Origin: AWTP1-13 sp963840075
Lineage (GTDB): Bacteria > Pseudomonadota > Alphaproteobacteria > Rhizobiales > Hyphomicrobiaceae
NCBI GenBank assembly: GCA_963840075.1
Contig: CAWIXS010000044.1
Location: 14,680 to 78,679, forward strand
Direction of reading: 5' to 3'
Length of the DNA: 64,000 bases
Part shown: in pieces, positions 25,140-35,157 of the stretch
Layout of the letters: every line of letters starts with the position of its first letter
Position numbering within the stretch: position 1 is the stretch's first letter
Notes under the pieces: generated by a model
Seen by the model: only the letters and a program-made list of their open reading frames with translations
What the model was told of the DNA's origin: nothing
The model's database searches: none
Made by a program: the position numbers and the translations under genes

Positions 25140-25523
25140 GGAGGTCGATCTCCGCAACGAGCGCCACAATCGCCGAGACGGCCGGACACCCCAATTAGCC
25201 CCCAGTGCCGGCGCGAGGTCAACACGGGACGTGCGCGGCCACTGCCGCGTGCCTCGCGCAGTGATGCTCCGTGTCAGCCCGATGCCGGCCCGTCGCGCTG
25301 CGACAGGGCCGGAGCCGGGCAGGAGACTGGGCCTGGACTGGGCCTGGACTGGACCGGGACAGGATTGTCTCACACCAGCCCGTGCGAGTATGGTGCTGGC
25401 AACTCCCGAGGGACCGGCGATGGTGCATCGCCTGGCTTTGCTGATGGCTCTCTCGTCGTCACGCCGTGGCTCGCTCGCAAGGCCCGGCGCATTGCTTTCT
25501 GCGCGTAGAGGGGAGATGGAAAA
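25140..25523. other. Intergenic region with a short tandem repeat
   Basis: These 384 bases lie between divergent genes for two secreted proteins and should hold both promoters. At 25325-25352 the 11-base unit GACTGGGCCTG occurs twice and begins a third time. No gene is supported here; the open frames across it have no start signals. Confidence 0.45.
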
Positions 25524-25886
25524 ATGAAGTCTGGCAGCCTGGTGGCAGGCCTTCTTGGCCTGCTGATGCTGGGAGCGGGCACAACTGCGTTCGCAGCGTC
25601 GGCGTGCACCAGCTGGGTGCACCTGGACGCGGGAAACAAGGACACGGACCTCGACAACGCGAACGGCAGGTCGGAATGCGTGCGCGAGGTCCAGTCCCAG
25701 GCCCAGAAAGGGGGCTACGTCTCGTCGGTCAATGTCGACACGCTGTTTTTCTGGTTCGGAGACGACGTGGTGACGGCCCGCTGCATGACCCGCACCCTCG
25801 TGGCGTTCAGCTCGTACGACTATCAGTCGCGCGACGCCTGCCCGCTGCTGAACCAGGTCAAGAACACCCTGCGCCACAAATCCTGA
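25524..25886 (+). CDS. Unknown small secreted protein
   Basis: The 120-residue protein has a clear signal peptide (residues 1-25, hydrophobic LVAGLLGLLMLGAG, ending AFAAS). The mature part has four cysteines (in SACTSW, SECVREV, ARCMTRT, DACPLLN), likely making two disulphides in the periplasm. The C-terminal part CPLLNQVKNTLR is helical. The start has GGGGAG at 9 bases. It is monocistronic and divergent from the 23961 operon. I do not recognise a family. Confidence 0.65.
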   Translation: MKSGSLVAGLLGLLMLGAGTTAFAASACTSWVHLDAGNKDTDLDNANGRSECVREVQSQAQKGGYVSSVNVDTLFFWFGDDVVTARCMTRTLVAFSSYDYQSRDACPLLNQVKNTLRHKS

Positions 25887-26020
25887 GCCTGCTCTCGGTG
25901 CAGGGCCCGCCCCGCCAACTCGGCGGCGGCGCGATGAGCTGAATGCCGGAGGATGGAGGCCGCTTGCGTTCGTGCGTCGGCCCTGATTGGCTTGCGCAGC
26001 CTTAGTCTTGCGAGCGCCTC

Positions 26021-27358
26021 ATGCCCTCCACAGCTTTCAACTCGGCCATCTTCCGCGACGCGTTCGGCGCCCCCGCCATGCGCGCGATCTTCTCCGATGC
26101 GGCCGCGGCGGCGCGCTGGGTCGATGTCGAGGTGGCGCTGGCTGTGGCCGAGGGCAGCGTCGGCGTGATTCCGGCGGAGGCGGCGCGAGCCATCGCGGAG
26201 CGCGCGCGCCGCGACGCCATCGACCTTGCCAGGCTCAAGACCGAGACGGACCTCGTCGGCTATCCGATCGTCGGTCTCGTGCATCAGCTCGCCCAGCACT
26301 GCGGCGAGGCCGGACGCTACCTGCACTGGGGTGCCACCACCCAGGACATCATGGACACCGCCACGGTGCTCCAGGTCAGGGACGCCCTCGCGCTGGTCGA
26401 GGACGACCTCGCCGCCCTGAAGGCCGCTCTCAGGGCGCTGGCGCAGAAGCACCGCAATACCGTGATGGCCGGGCGCACGCATCTCCAGCACGCCCTGCCT
26501 GTGACCTTCGGCTACAAGGCTGCCGTCTGGCTAGGGATGGTCGAGCGCCACCTGCAACGCCTCGCCGAGATCAGGCCCCGCGTGCTGGTCGGCCAGCTCG
26601 CCGGCGCCGCCGGCACGCTGGCCTCGCTCGGCGACAAGGGCCTCGCCGTGCACGATGCCCTCATGCAGGAGCTGGGGCTCGGGCGTCCGGCGACACCGTG
26701 GCATGTCGCCCGCGACGGCCTCGCCGAGACCGTCGCCTTCCTCGGGCTCGTCACCGGCTCGCTCGCCAAGATCGCCACCGACGTGATGCTGCTCATGCAG
26801 ACCGAGGTGGCGGAGGCGTTCGAGCCGTTCGTCACGGGCCGCGGCGCCTCCTCCACCATGCCGCAGAAGCGCAACCCGATCTCCTGCGAGCTGATCGTGG
26901 CCGCCGCAAAGATCGTGCGCGGCAACGTCGGCCTGATGCTCGACGCCATGGCGGCGGACCACGAGCGCGCCACCGGTCCCTGGCACCTGGAGTGGGTGGC
27001 GCTGCCCGAGGCATTCATCGCCGCGAGCGGCGCGCTGCGCCAGGCCCGCTTCATGCTGGAGGGCCTCATCGTCGACGCCGGCCGCATGCGCCGCAACCTC
27101 GACCTCACCGGCGGGCTGATTGTCGCGGAGGCCGTGATGATGGCGCTGGCGCAGCACACCGGCCGCCAGGCGGCGCACGACACCGTCTACGGCGCCTGCC
27201 GCGCCGCCCTCGACAAAGGCACCACGCTGCTGGCCGGGCTGGAGCAGCTGCCCGAGGTAACGCGCCACCTCGACGCGAAGCGGCTCGCCGAGCTCACCGA
27301 CCCGATCAACTACCTGGGCTCGGCGCAGGCCATGATCGACCGCGCCCTGAACCCGTAG
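26021..27358 (+). CDS. Fumarase/aspartase-superfamily lyase, 3-carboxymuconate cycloisomerase (PcaB)-like
   Basis: The 445-residue protein has the superfamily signature SSTMPQKRNPISCE near residue 283, plus HWGATTQDIMDT near 107 and the His-containing GRTHLQHALPVTFG near 158. Length and the C-terminal GSAQAMIDRAL fit the PcaB/adenylosuccinate-lyase group. GATTQD and ISCELIVAAAK favour PcaB-like cycloisomerases over PurB. No other protocatechuate-pathway gene lies nearby, so the reaction remains open. A repeat begins at its stop codon. Confidence 0.8.
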   Translation: MPSTAFNSAIFRDAFGAPAMRAIFSDAAAAARWVDVEVALAVAEGSVGVIPAEAARAIAERARRDAIDLARLKTETDLVGYPIVGLVHQLAQHCGEAGRYLHWGATTQDIMDTATVLQVRDALALVEDDLAALKAALRALAQKHRNTVMAGRTHLQHALPVTFGYKAAVWLGMVERHLQRLAEIRPRVLVGQLAGAAGTLASLGDKGLAVHDALMQELGLGRPATPWHVARDGLAETVAFLGLVTGSLAKIATDVMLLMQTEVAEAFEPFVTGRGASSTMPQKRNPISCELIVAAAKIVRGNVGLMLDAMAADHERATGPWHLEWVALPEAFIAASGALRQARFMLEGLIVDAGRMRRNLDLTGGLIVAEAVMMALAQHTGRQAAHDTVYGACRAALDKGTTLLAGLEQLPEVTRHLDAKRLAELTDPINYLGSAQAMIDRALNP

Positions 27359-27470
27359 GGTGCAATGCGGCGAAGCTAGCATTGCACCGCTGCTCCCTCT
27401 TCCCGAACGTCGCCGATTCTGACGAAGCCGGCTCGGTGCAATCGCGCCGGCGCACGATTGCACCTACCCT
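27355..27470. repeat. Palindromic repeat, type D (GTAGGGTGCAAT)
   Basis: GTAGGGTGCAAT (27355-27366) is mirrored near the other end by ATTGCACCTACCCT (27457-27470). Inside, GCATTGCACC and GGTGCAATCGCG repeat the same word in both orientations. The element overlaps the stop codon of the lyase gene and may act as its terminator. Confidence 0.7.
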
Positions 27471-27718
27471 TTGAATCACACGGCGTAGGAACTCAAGGCA
27501 GGCGCAAGCGCGGGCTGCCAGTCCGACCAGCACCGAGGGTCGCGACAACGATCCAACTAGGTGGCGATGCTGCAACACATGTTTAGGAATCGCACAACTC
27601 TGATCGTCGGCATCCGACACAAGAATTGACACATCCGTTATCGGCAAGCCAGCTTACTGACCGTTTTTCCAAGTCGATGGTGTGTGGGCGTATCATGCGG
27701 AATAGTGAGCGGATTCAA
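27471..27718. other. Intergenic region upstream of the lipoprotein gene
   Basis: Together with the type D repeat this makes 360 bases without a gene. The part from 27580 to 27720 is richer in A+T than its surroundings ('cacatgtttaggaatcgcacaactctgatcg'), as would suit a promoter for the lipoprotein gene. No defined site is visible. Confidence 0.35.
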
Positions 27719-29083
27719 ATGGGTTGTTCGTGGATTCGCTCTCCGTCGAGCGCATTCGGTCGCGGACTGGCGGTGCTCCCCCTCCTGATCGCGCTTGCTG
27801 CTCTTGTCGGGTGCTCGATGTACCCTATGCCCGACGACGTGACGCCGCTGAAAACCGAAGAGATCGTCCGCTACGGGCGCTGCGAGATGCGCGCCGCGGT
27901 CATCGACCGGTTTTTGGTGAAGCCGGGGATTCACGAGATAGTTACGAAGTGGTTGGAGGGCAAAAATATAACACCCGCGACGGCGGCCAGGGACAAAGCT
28001 GTTGTGGAATTGGTTACAGCGATAAATAAGATTGTGGGGGAGCAACAGGAAATAAATAAGGGGAAATACAATGAGCTGCGCAAGTGTAGAGAACGACGTC
28101 AACGTGTAATCAAAGTCGAAGGTGAAAAGGACGTTGCTTGCCCCAGCACCTCATCCTCATCCGCTCTCACGGAACAACTGACGGACCTGAAAAAGAAGCT
28201 CAGCAGCCAGCTTCAAAAAAAGCTCGGAAGGGCGCAGGTGCTGAGACCATACCTTGATGTCGCGGTTGTGTACGAGTTCGAGTTCGAAATTACCGAGCAG
28301 AACCAGACCAAGGGCGACGTGGCCTTCAAGCTGCCCCTGATCTCGCAGACCGTCGATGCCGATGCGTCGGCGGCGCTGCTGCTGACACGCAAGGGCAAGC
28401 GTACCTTCAAGACCCAGGACAGGTGGGGAAAGCTGATCACCGACGAGAAGCTCTGCACGGAGTTCTCGGTGCGGAGCAAGAACGTACTCTATCCGCTCGG
28501 CGGATCGATCGGCGTCGACCGCGTGGTCACCACCTTCATCGATCTTATCGACCAGGGGGGCTCCAAGGAAAGCTTCGTCGACGCCCTCGTCTTCACCACG
28601 GATGTCAGCGGCGGGGTCAATGCCACAATCAAGCTCAGTCCTGTGCCCCATGCGTTTAGGCTGGTGTCGGCGGGGGCGCATCTTTTCGGCTCGCGCGTGG
28701 ACGTGCACAAGGTGACGCTCAGCCTCGTGTTCCCGAGGCAGGAGTCATCCGAGGCGATCTTCGGCGTGGACCGGTTCGATGGCGACCTGGATGCGCCGTT
28801 CGACCGTCCGGCCGACTGGCGCGCCCGCTACAATCTCTGCGTGGCGGATGCCCGCGCGCGCGAGGAGGCCCTCAAACAGCTGCGCCAGACCGCGCCGGAA
28901 ATCTATTGCATCCAATACGCCGATCGCTTTGATCCACAATATGGCCTTCAGTCAGACAGGAAGGAGGTTGGGATTGCAGTCAGGGTCGATGTGAACGGCA
29001 AGACCAAACCCGGGATCGGGACCAAGTACATAGCACCGCCGCCACCGCCAAGCGAGGCACCACGGCGGCGGCCGAACGATTGA
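27719..29083 (+). CDS. Large lipoprotein of unknown function
   Basis: The 454-residue product has a lipoprotein signal peptide with the lipobox ALVGC near residue 32. A helical, Lys/Glu-rich segment follows (residues 95-190, NKIVGEQQEINKGK, LTDLKKKLSSQLQKKL), then a beta-rich domain (residues 195-370), and the tail ends with a PPPPPSEAP stretch. The region coding for residues 80-140 is strikingly A+T-rich against the rest ('aaatataacac', 'gataaataagattg'), which suggests transfer or a replaced segment. It stands alone. I do not recognise the family; an outer-membrane-attached location is likely. Confidence 0.65.
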   Translation: MGCSWIRSPSSAFGRGLAVLPLLIALAALVGCSMYPMPDDVTPLKTEEIVRYGRCEMRAAVIDRFLVKPGIHEIVTKWLEGKNITPATAARDKAVVELVTAINKIVGEQQEINKGKYNELRKCRERRQRVIKVEGEKDVACPSTSSSSALTEQLTDLKKKLSSQLQKKLGRAQVLRPYLDVAVVYEFEFEITEQNQTKGDVAFKLPLISQTVDADASAALLLTRKGKRTFKTQDRWGKLITDEKLCTEFSVRSKNVLYPLGGSIGVDRVVTTFIDLIDQGGSKESFVDALVFTTDVSGGVNATIKLSPVPHAFRLVSAGAHLFGSRVDVHKVTLSLVFPRQESSEAIFGVDRFDGDLDAPFDRPADWRARYNLCVADARAREEALKQLRQTAPEIYCIQYADRFDPQYGLQSDRKEVGIAVRVDVNGKTKPGIGTKYIAPPPPPSEAPRRRPND

Positions 29084-29363
29084 GGCGCTGGACTGGAGCT
29101 ATGCGGCGACGCGAGGGCTCCAGCGGGCCACAATACGCAAGCATCTCGTGGCCCTCCTGCGGCACGGCCGTGCGTTGTGCATGGCCACCGAACGGCCAGT
29201 AGGTGGCGCCGATGGTGCCCTAAGTCCGGTGGGCTCGATCGCTCGCTCCATACCTTGGCGTAAGACGCAAGGTAGCCGCAGGATGGGGCGCAAGCTCACC
29301 TGCATCGGCTGCTTGGGCAGGCGAGCTCACGCCAGGCTGGCGCCCTCCTCTCGCGATGCCTCC

Positions 29364-31243
29364 TCACCCTTTCTTGTCCGGCAGCGCCAAGCGGATGTGC
29401 AGCTCGCGGAGCTGTTTCGGCGTGACCTCGCCGGGGGCGCCCATGAGCAGGTCGCTCGCCTGCTGGTTCATGGGGAACAGCGCCACCTCGCGCAGGTTCT
29501 TGGCGCCGACCAGCAGCATCACCATGCGGTCGATGCCCGCCGCCATGCCGCCGTGCGGCGGGGCGCCGTACTGGAACGCGCGGTACATGCCGCCGAAGCG
29601 CGCCTCCACCACCTCGGGCCCGAGACCGGCGATGCCGAACGCCTTGATCATGGTCTCGGGCTTGTGGTTGCGAATCCCGCCCGAGGCGATCTCGAAGCCG
29701 TTGCAGACGATGTCGTACTGGTACGCCCTGATCTCGAGGAGATGCTCGTCGGTCTTGGCCGCCTCCAGCGCCGCCAGCTCGCCCTGCGGCATGGAGAAGG
29801 GGTTGTGCGAGAAGTCGATCTTCTTCTCGTCCTCGTTCCACTCGTACATCGGGAAGTCGACGATCCAGGCCAGCGCGTACCGGCTCTCGTCGATGAGCTT
29901 CAGCTCCTGGCCGATCAGCGTGCGCGCGTCGCCCGCGAACTTGTAGAACTTGTCGGGCGTGCCGGCGGCGAAGAACACCGCATCGCCCACCTTCAGGCCC
30001 AGCTGCTTCTGGATGGCCGTCGCGCGCTCGGGCCCGCATGTTCTTGGCGATCGGACCGGCGCCAGCATTTTCTTGCCCGCCTCCGGCAGGGCCCTCGCCC
30101 TCGCGCCAGAAGATGTAGCCGAGCCCCGGCTGGCCCTCGCGCTGCGCCCAGCCGTTCATGCGGTCGCAGAAGGCTCTGGCTGCCGCCGCTGGGCGCGGGA
30201 ATTGCCCACACGCGCGCCTTGGGGTCCTTCGCGATCAGCCCCGCGAACACCTTGAAGCCGGAGCCGCGGAAGTGCTCGGTCACGTCCTGCATGGCGATCG
30301 GGTTGCGCAGGTCCGGCTTGTCGGTGCCGTACTTGCGGATCGCCTCGTCGTAGGGAATGCGCGGCCAGCCCTTGGTCACCGGCTTGCCCTCGGCGAACTC
30401 CTCGAGCACGCCGGTGATGACGGGCTCCATGGCGGCGAACACGTCGGCCTGCTCGACGAAGCTCATCTCCACGTCGAGCTGATAGAACTCGCCCGGCAGC
30501 CGGTCGGCGCGCGGGTCCTCGTCGCGGAAGCAGGGCGCGATCTGGAAGTAGCGGTCGAAGCCCGAGATCATCAACAGCTGCTTGTACTGCTGCGGCGCCT
30601 GCGGCAGGGCGTAGAACTTGCCCGGGTGGACGCGCGACGGCACCAGGAAGTCGCGCGCGCCCTCGGGGCTGGAGGCCGTCAGGATCGGCGTCGAGAACTC
30701 GAAGAAGCCGGCCTCGGTCATGCGGCGCCGGATCGAGCCGATGATCGCAAGGCGCTTCATGATGTTGGCGTGCAGCGTCTCGCGCCGCAGATCGAGGAAG
30801 CGGTATTGCAGCCGCAGATCCTCCGGATAGTCGGGCTCGCCGAACACCGGGACCGGCAGCTCCTTGGCCACCGACAGCGCCTCGATCGCGCTGGCCACGA
30901 CCTCGACCTCGCCGGTGGCGAGGTCCGGGTTCACCGTCGACTTGCCGTCGATGACCGGGCGCTCGCGCACCGTGCCGTCGACACGGATCACCCACTCCGA
31001 GCGCACCGTCTCGGCCGCCTTGAACGCCGGGCTGTCCGGGTCGGCCACCACCTGGGTGATGCCGTAGTGGTCCCTCAGATCGATGAACAGGAGGCCGCCG
31101 TGGTCGCGCACGCGATGCACCCAGCCGGACAGGCGCGCGGCGCCGCCGATGTCACGCTTCCTCAACGCTCCGCAGGTATGGGAGCGATAGCGGTGCAGGG
31201 TGCCTGCCGCACCAGCTCCGGCCCCCCCTCTTGCCTCAGCCAT
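29364..31243 (-). CDS. aspS: Aspartyl-tRNA synthetase AspS (two frameshifts)
   Basis: AspS charges tRNA-Asp (and, in many alphaproteobacteria, tRNA-Asn). The N-terminal anticodon-binding OB fold is HRYRSHTCGALRKRDIGG...VRDHGGLLFIDLRD. Class II motifs are RFLDLRRE, FRDEDPRADRLPGEFYQLD and the final GAPPHGGMAAGIDRMVMLL. Two breaks interrupt the frame: near 30173, where GGSQ should run into AFCDRMNGW, and near 30036, where AKNM should run into GPERATA. Each needs removal of one base. The span is 626 codons plus two bases, exactly as two insertions predict. An essential gene is unlikely to be broken twice, so these are probably sequence errors. Confidence 0.9.
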
Positions 31244-31439
31244 GGCACCTCTGAACAGATGCGAGATTTCTCTCTTTCCCGCTACGTGCGCGGAGAGACA
31301 CATGCGCCCCGCGCCTTGTCAAGGTTGACGGCCGCGTGCCAATGAGCGAGCGTAAGCGTTGCTGTCGGGTCACCGTGCCCGCGGCAGCGATTGCATGGGA
31401 TTGATCAATATTCGATCACCGGTTGGAGGCATTGAAATA

Positions 31440-32918
31440 ATGGCGTTCGCTTGCGTTGCCTCGCGTGTCCCCGGCGCCAAGATCGGATGGCGTTTCCTCC
31501 ACGGCGCTGCGGTCGCACTCGCGGTGATGCTGCCCGCTGCGGTCCAGGCCCAGCCGGGCCCCAGAGGCGTCGCCGCGGCGCATGCGAAGGGCAAGATCGA
31601 GGTCCCGCCGGGCCCGCTGCTTGCCGTGGTCTCGCTCTCCAAGCAGCAGATCCGCATCTACGCCAGCACCGGCCTGCTGGTCCAGAGCCCGGTCTCGACC
31701 GGCATGGCGGGTCACCGCACGCCACCCGGCGTCTTCACGATCCTGCAGCGCAGCCGGCACCACCGCTCCAACATCTACTCCAACGCGCCGATGCCCTACA
31801 TGCAGCGCCTCACCTGGTCGGGGATTGCGCTGCATGGCGGCGTGGTTCCGGGCTATCCCGCCTCGCACGGATGCATCCGGCTGCCGCACCAGTTCGCGTC
31901 GGAGCTGTGGGGCATGGCCAGGCTCGGCACCCGCGTGGTGGTGGTGCCGGACGACCCGTCCGCCGTCGCCATCCAGCATGCGAGCCTGCCAGCGCCGCGG
32001 CTGACGCCCGCGGACAAGGCCACCGAGCTGGCGTCCGCTGCCGGCGGGACGGTCACCGACGCCCTGCCGGAAGCGCCCGAGGTGCGCCTGCTCGATCCGC
32101 TCGAGCGCATCAAGGCGATGAAGGGCTTCGTCGTCACGGACGCCGCCGCCAAGACCAGGGCCGCGAGGCTGGCGGTCGAGGCGGCGGCGGTCAAGGCCGC
32201 CGAGGCCGGCCGGGCCGCGGCCGAGCTTCGAGCCGCCGAGGCGGCCCTCGAGACGGCACGACGGCGGCACCAGTGGGCGGCGAAGGTCGCCGACGGGCCC
32301 AGTGCCACCGAGCGCGCCAAGGAGGCCACTGCCGAGGCCGAGGCCGACCTTACCGCCGCCGAGAGGCGGGTCGAGGAGGCGCGGCTGATCGGGGCCGTGG
32401 CGAGCGAGAATGCGGTCGCCGCAGCGGCGGCGGTGGTCGAGACGGAGAGTGTGCGGCACCAGGCCGACACCGCGCTCAAGGCGTCCAAGCGCGCCGAGGA
32501 GCCGCTCTCGATCCTGGTCAGCCGCAAGGCCGGCAAGGTCTTCATCCGCCAAGCCTGGGTGCCTATCCATGAGGCACCCGTCACCTTCACGGATACCGGT
32601 GTGCCCTTCGGCACCCATGTCTACATGGCGATGGGCCAGGCGGCGGACGGCGAGACCATGAATTGGCTCTCCATCTCGCTCCCGCCCCCGCCTCCCGAGC
32701 CGTCGCGCAAGCGGGGCAAAGGGCCCGAGCAGCCCGCCCCGGCCGGCCTCGTGCACGAGACGGCCTCCAGCGTGCTCGCGCGCTTCGAGCTTCCCGAGGC
32801 AACGCGCCGCTTGATCGAGGACCGGCTGTGGGCCGGCGCCACGCTGATCGTGTCCGACAACGCCGCCAGCCGCGAGACCGCACCCCTCAACACCGACTTC
32901 GTCGTGCTGACACGCTGA
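31440..32918 (+). CDS. L,D-transpeptidase (YkuD) with coiled-coil linker and a degenerate second domain
   Basis: The 492-residue protein has a signal peptide (residues 1-38, VQAQ) and a YkuD domain at residues 58-170 with the catalytic set HGG...SHGCIRL (Cys145). It makes 3-3 peptidoglycan cross-links or attaches proteins to peptidoglycan in the periplasm. Residues 225-350 form a long Ala/Glu/Arg helix. Residues 360-415 (SILVSRKAGKVFIRQAW, GVPFGTHVYMAM) look like half of a second YkuD domain without Cys, as in Rhizobiales relatives. The ATG at 31440 has GGAGG 11 bases upstream; an ATG at 31395 is an alternative. Confidence 0.85.
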   Translation: MAFACVASRVPGAKIGWRFLHGAAVALAVMLPAAVQAQPGPRGVAAAHAKGKIEVPPGPLLAVVSLSKQQIRIYASTGLLVQSPVSTGMAGHRTPPGVFTILQRSRHHRSNIYSNAPMPYMQRLTWSGIALHGGVVPGYPASHGCIRLPHQFASELWGMARLGTRVVVVPDDPSAVAIQHASLPAPRLTPADKATELASAAGGTVTDALPEAPEVRLLDPLERIKAMKGFVVTDAAAKTRAARLAVEAAAVKAAEAGRAAAELRAAEAALETARRRHQWAAKVADGPSATERAKEATAEAEADLTAAERRVEEARLIGAVASENAVAAAAAVVETESVRHQADTALKASKRAEEPLSILVSRKAGKVFIRQAWVPIHEAPVTFTDTGVPFGTHVYMAMGQAADGETMNWLSISLPPPPPEPSRKRGKGPEQPAPAGLVHETASSVLARFELPEATRRLIEDRLWAGATLIVSDNAASRETAPLNTDFVVLTR

Positions 32919-33053
32919 GAGATCCAACTCGCCGTCGGCGCCGTTTCCGCCTTGTGCTCGCCTTCGAGCGGGGGTACTGCGGTGGGCGCCGGTCGGCAGG
33001 CAGGCCGGCGGCCGCCGGTTTTCGTTGATCTGGTTCCATCAAGGGGGAGCTCC

Positions 33054-35051
33054 ATGCGCAAAGTGTTCGTGGGTCTCGTCGTCGTTCTGATCGTCGGCGT
33101 CGGCGGCTATTTCGGTTCGGTCTACTGGACACAATCCACCGCCACGCGCGAGGTGGAGACGGCCCTCGACGGCTGGGCGAAGAGCATCGGCTCGGCGACC
33201 CACGGCCGCATCGAGTTCGACCTGTGGTCACGAACGCTGAAGGTCAGCGACATCGTGGTGCAGTCCAAGACGGGGCCGCATCCCAAGGTCACGGTGACGC
33301 AGGTCATCGCCTCCGGCATCGGCCTGTCGGGCAAAGCGTCCCGCGTCGAGATCGTCGGCCTCGAGACGAGCGAGGTGGTGCCCGGCCAGCAGCGCCTCCG
33401 GTTGGAGCAGAAGGCGCCCAGCATCGTCCTGACGGGCTTCGCCGCACGCCCGTTCACGCCGCCCAAGGTCGCCTCCATGTTCGACATGACGCGGCTGTGG
33501 CTCGAGCAGTTCAGCTCCATCACGGCGGCGTCGATCGAGGTTCCCTCGCTCACGGTGACGATGACGGCGGCTGAGGGCTCGCCCGGGGTTTCCGCCGAGT
33601 ACACGTATACCAACCTGGTGGTGCGGGACGTGCGCGACGGCCGTTTCGCCGAAGCGACCATTGATGGCATCGCTTTGCGCAGCGGCCTCGGGGGACCGCT
33701 CACAGAGCTCAAGGGCGAGATCGGCAAGTCCTCGATCCTCGACGGCGACGTGGCGCCGATGCTGGCGATCCTCGACCCGTCGCGGCCCAGGTCCGACGAC
33801 TACCAGCGCATCTATCGCCAGCTGACGATGGGGCCGTACACGGTGCGCATGGGCAAGGTCATGAGCGTGAGCGTGGACAGCATCGTTGCCGAGGACATCG
33901 GCCTGCGCTCGTCGAAGCTGAAGCTCGATGACCTGATCTTCATGGCCGATGTCGGCTCGGCGCCGAACGCGGTGCCATCCCCCGCCCAGATCACCATGCT
34001 GTTGGACAAGGTCGCCGGCCTCTACGAGGCGATTCGAGTGGGCAAGCTGGATGCGCGGGGCTTCAGCGTCGACGCCGGCGGCATCGGCGAGACGTTCAAA
34101 ATGGCGGCCATGCGCATCGACAAGCTGGAGAACGGGCGGCTGCGCGAGTTCTCCGTCGAAGGCGTCACCGCCAAGCCGCCCTTCGGCGATCCGCTCGATA
34201 TGGGCCGCGTCGCCGTCAAGGAGCTCGATCTCGCCAAGATCCTGCGCGTGCTGCCGCAGTTGGGCGGCGGACCGCGCGGCCAAGGGCCGACCCCCGAGCA
34301 GATCACAGCGCTGCTCTCCCTGATCCAGGGGATCGAGTTCAAGGACGTTGCGATCCCGGATCCGAAGACGCGGCGTCTGGTCAAGGTGGACGCGTTCAAT
34401 GCGTCGTGGGGGCAGTTTCTCGACGGCGTCCCCACCCAGGCCCGGTTCAGCATCAAGTTCGCCGCGCCGATCAACGCTCTCGATCCGGAGCCCCTCATCA
34501 AGCTGCTGGCCAGCTCCGGCGTAGGCGCGCTGACGGTCGCATTCGACATGGGCTCGGGTTGGACCGAGGCCACCCAAACCCTGACAGTGGAGCCCGGGGC
34601 TCTGGAGATCGGCAACGTTTTCGCTTTGTCGCTCAAGGCATCGATCAAGAACGTCACGCGGGATGCCCTCTCCCTCGACCCGGTCAAATCGATGGGTGGC
34701 ATGCTGCTGGCGGAGGTAGGGCCCATCGAGCTGTCGTGGCGCGACCTCGGGTTCGTCGATCTGCTGGCCGCAGAGACGGCGCGCCAAAAAGGCGCGGCGC
34801 CGGAGACGGGTCGCACCCTCCTCCTGGAGAACCTGGCTGTGAACAAGCAGGCGTTGGCGACCAGCAGCCCGGAGGCCGAGAAGTTTTTCCAGGCCCTGGA
34901 GCGGTTCGTGCAGGGCAAGGGAGAGACGTTGACCATCCGGGTGACCCCGAAGGGCCGCGTGGGTCTGCTGGAGCTCCTCGATGCATCGAAAATCGCCCCT
35001 GAAACCGTGCTGTTCGCCAAATTCAACATCGAGGCCACAACCGGAAGGTGA
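33054..35051 (+). CDS. Unknown AsmA-like envelope protein
   Basis: The 665-residue protein has one N-terminal membrane helix (FVGLVVVLIVGVGGYFGSVY) and a long extracytoplasmic part rich in beta strands and Val/Leu/Asp. Repeated short motifs such as VxVxxIxAxxI and LKxxxIxNVxxDALSL recall AsmA/YhdP-like proteins that bridge the periplasm or regulate lipid traffic. That match is by overall character only. The ATG at 33054 follows a GGGGGAG site. It lies between an L,D-transpeptidase gene and rnd, all on the plus strand, 135 bases after the former. Confidence 0.55.
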   Translation: MRKVFVGLVVVLIVGVGGYFGSVYWTQSTATREVETALDGWAKSIGSATHGRIEFDLWSRTLKVSDIVVQSKTGPHPKVTVTQVIASGIGLSGKASRVEIVGLETSEVVPGQQRLRLEQKAPSIVLTGFAARPFTPPKVASMFDMTRLWLEQFSSITAASIEVPSLTVTMTAAEGSPGVSAEYTYTNLVVRDVRDGRFAEATIDGIALRSGLGGPLTELKGEIGKSSILDGDVAPMLAILDPSRPRSDDYQRIYRQLTMGPYTVRMGKVMSVSVDSIVAEDIGLRSSKLKLDDLIFMADVGSAPNAVPSPAQITMLLDKVAGLYEAIRVGKLDARGFSVDAGGIGETFKMAAMRIDKLENGRLREFSVEGVTAKPPFGDPLDMGRVAVKELDLAKILRVLPQLGGGPRGQGPTPEQITALLSLIQGIEFKDVAIPDPKTRRLVKVDAFNASWGQFLDGVPTQARFSIKFAAPINALDPEPLIKLLASSGVGALTVAFDMGSGWTEATQTLTVEPGALEIGNVFALSLKASIKNVTRDALSLDPVKSMGGMLLAEVGPIELSWRDLGFVDLLAAETARQKGAAPETGRTLLLENLAVNKQALATSSPEAEKFFQALERFVQGKGETLTIRVTPKGRVGLLELLDASKIAPETVLFAKFNIEATTGR

Positions 35052-35157
35052 TCGCGGCAGGGCGCCCCGCCAAGACGCTGACCTGCTGGGCGCTCTGCGT
35101 TGCGACCGCATGCACGCATTGTGTGGCGCAACGGTAACGGTTATAACCCGCGCGCCC

